From an uncultured Bdellovibrio sp. (GTDB lineage: Bacteria; Bdellovibrionota; Bdellovibrionia; Bdellovibrionales; Bdellovibrionaceae): a DNA stretch of 5,688 bases. The translations under genes were made by a program, and so were the position numbers. Where the stretch lies: NCBI GenBank assembly GCA_937871355.1, contig CALMPX010000320.1, positions 1-5,688 on the forward strand. Direction: 5' to 3'. Shown here one piece after another: positions 5,307 to 5,688 of this stretch. Below the pieces are notes generated by a model that saw only the letters and a program-made list of their open reading frames with translations, was not told the DNA's origin and searched no databases. Position 1 is the first letter of the stretch; every line of letters begins with the position of its first letter.

Positions 5307-5688
5307 ATGATGATACAACAATCCATTTTAAATTTATTTGAAAAATCAGTAACCGCTGGCTTTACATTTTCTGACACCGACAAATCATCGATTCAGCAAG
5401 TGATCACTGATCTGGATTCAGGCAAATCCGCGTCTGCGAAAAACAGGCCGATGGTCTTTGGATCACTCATGAATGGATCAAAAAAGCGATCTTATTGTAT
5501 TTCAAAATATCGACAAATCAATCGATTGATCTTTCACCTGACATTAATTTCTTCGACAAAGTTCCTGTTAAAAAATGGAACGGATCGGAAGGCGTTCGCG
5601 TCGTTCCTTTGGCCATCGCTCGACACGGATCTTCTCGCTATGGTCGCGCCACCCGCAGACCGTCAAACAACCACCCCTGCTCCTACCT
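5307..5688 (+). CDS. dapD: Tetrahydrodipicolinate N-succinyltransferase DapD, N-terminal part, frameshifted and cut by window end
   Basis: DapD transfers succinyl from succinyl-CoA to tetrahydrodipicolinate in the succinylase route to meso-DAP and lysine. The first 40 codons from ATG 5307 (or the adjacent ATG 5310) give MMIQQSILNL to ITDLDSGK, matching the DapD N-terminus. At AAA 5424-5426 the homology jumps to the +2 frame: bases 5426-5632 encode IRVCEKQADGLWITHEWIKK, then AILLYFKISTNQS, FFDKVPVKKW and VRVVPLAIARHGS. These correspond to the DapD stretch LDSGKLRVAEK-DG-W-THQWLKKAVLLSFRI...FDKVPMKF...GFRVVP. Restoring one A (AAAA) joins the two parts. The conserved hexapeptide-repeat domain should follow, but after about 5633 no frame continues it cleanly. 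The uncorrected first frame stays open to the window end and would give a nonsense C-terminus. Identity is strong; whether the damage is real or an error is open. Confidence 0.82.
   Translation, partial: MMIQQSILNLFEKSVTAGFTFSDTDKSSIQQVITDLDSGKSASAKNRPMVFGSLMNGSKKRSYCISKYRQINRLIFHLTLISSTKFLLKNGTDRKAFASFLWPSLDTDLLAMVAPPADRQTTTPAPT

Noticed and set aside
5307..5688. First-frame open reading frame read straight through to the window end as a novel protein
   Set aside because: Only its first 40 codons resemble a known protein; the rest is the wrong frame of dapD, whose conserved motifs appear in the +2 frame.
1..5688. CRISPR array, insertion sequence, tRNA or phage genes
   Set aside because: I saw no regularly spaced repeats, terminal inverted repeats with a transposase, cloverleaf-like sequence or phage proteins; the space is almost fully used by the listed genes.

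Overview
The window reads as a piece of a moderately AT-rich Gram-negative genome, most likely from the Bdellovibrionota (Bdellovibrio-like bacteria). The clues are a regulator-like gene of the TIGR02147 family, typical of Bdellovibrio and Fibrobacter; two small lipoproteins with classical lipoboxes, one with the mature N-terminus CGTDTGNP; and diaminopimelate (DAP) synthesis through the succinylase branch (dapD). This assignment is an inference, not proof.

Layout. Positions 1-573 (+) hold the C-terminal part of an IMP dehydrogenase/GMP reductase family enzyme, cut by the window edge. It shares one base (TAATG) with murI (573-1439, +), glutamate racemase. From 1384 to 3298 on the minus strand lies a tight three-gene operon, transcribed right to left: a TIGR02147 gene (2441-3298), then two unrelated-looking cysteine-rich lipoproteins (1993-2454 and 1384-1980). 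They are joined by a 14-base overlap and a 12-base gap. The last one runs 56 bases into the 3' end of murI. Upstream of the operon is a 97-base intergenic stretch with an 18-bp palindrome, half of which recurs just inside the TIGR02147 gene. Next comes lysA (minus, start about 4592), diaminopimelate decarboxylase. It diverges across a very short gap from an MpaA-like M14 peptidase (4623-5300, +). That gene is followed six bases later by the start of dapD (5307-window end, +). The dapD reading frame is broken by an apparent one-base deletion near 5424-5426, and the sequence seems to degenerate after about 5633, which looks like a contig end with errors.

How the genes fit together. murI makes D-glutamate; DapD makes the precursor of meso-DAP; LysA turns meso-DAP into lysine; MpaA-type enzymes cleave the bond between D-glutamate and meso-DAP in recycled murein peptides. 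So four of the eight genes handle the second and third residues of the peptidoglycan stem peptide. The TIGR02147/lipoprotein operon sits between them as a more AT-rich insert of unknown role, and is the most promising poorly described unit here. I saw no RNA genes, CRISPR array, insertion sequence or phage gene. No gene-free stretch exceeds 100 bases.
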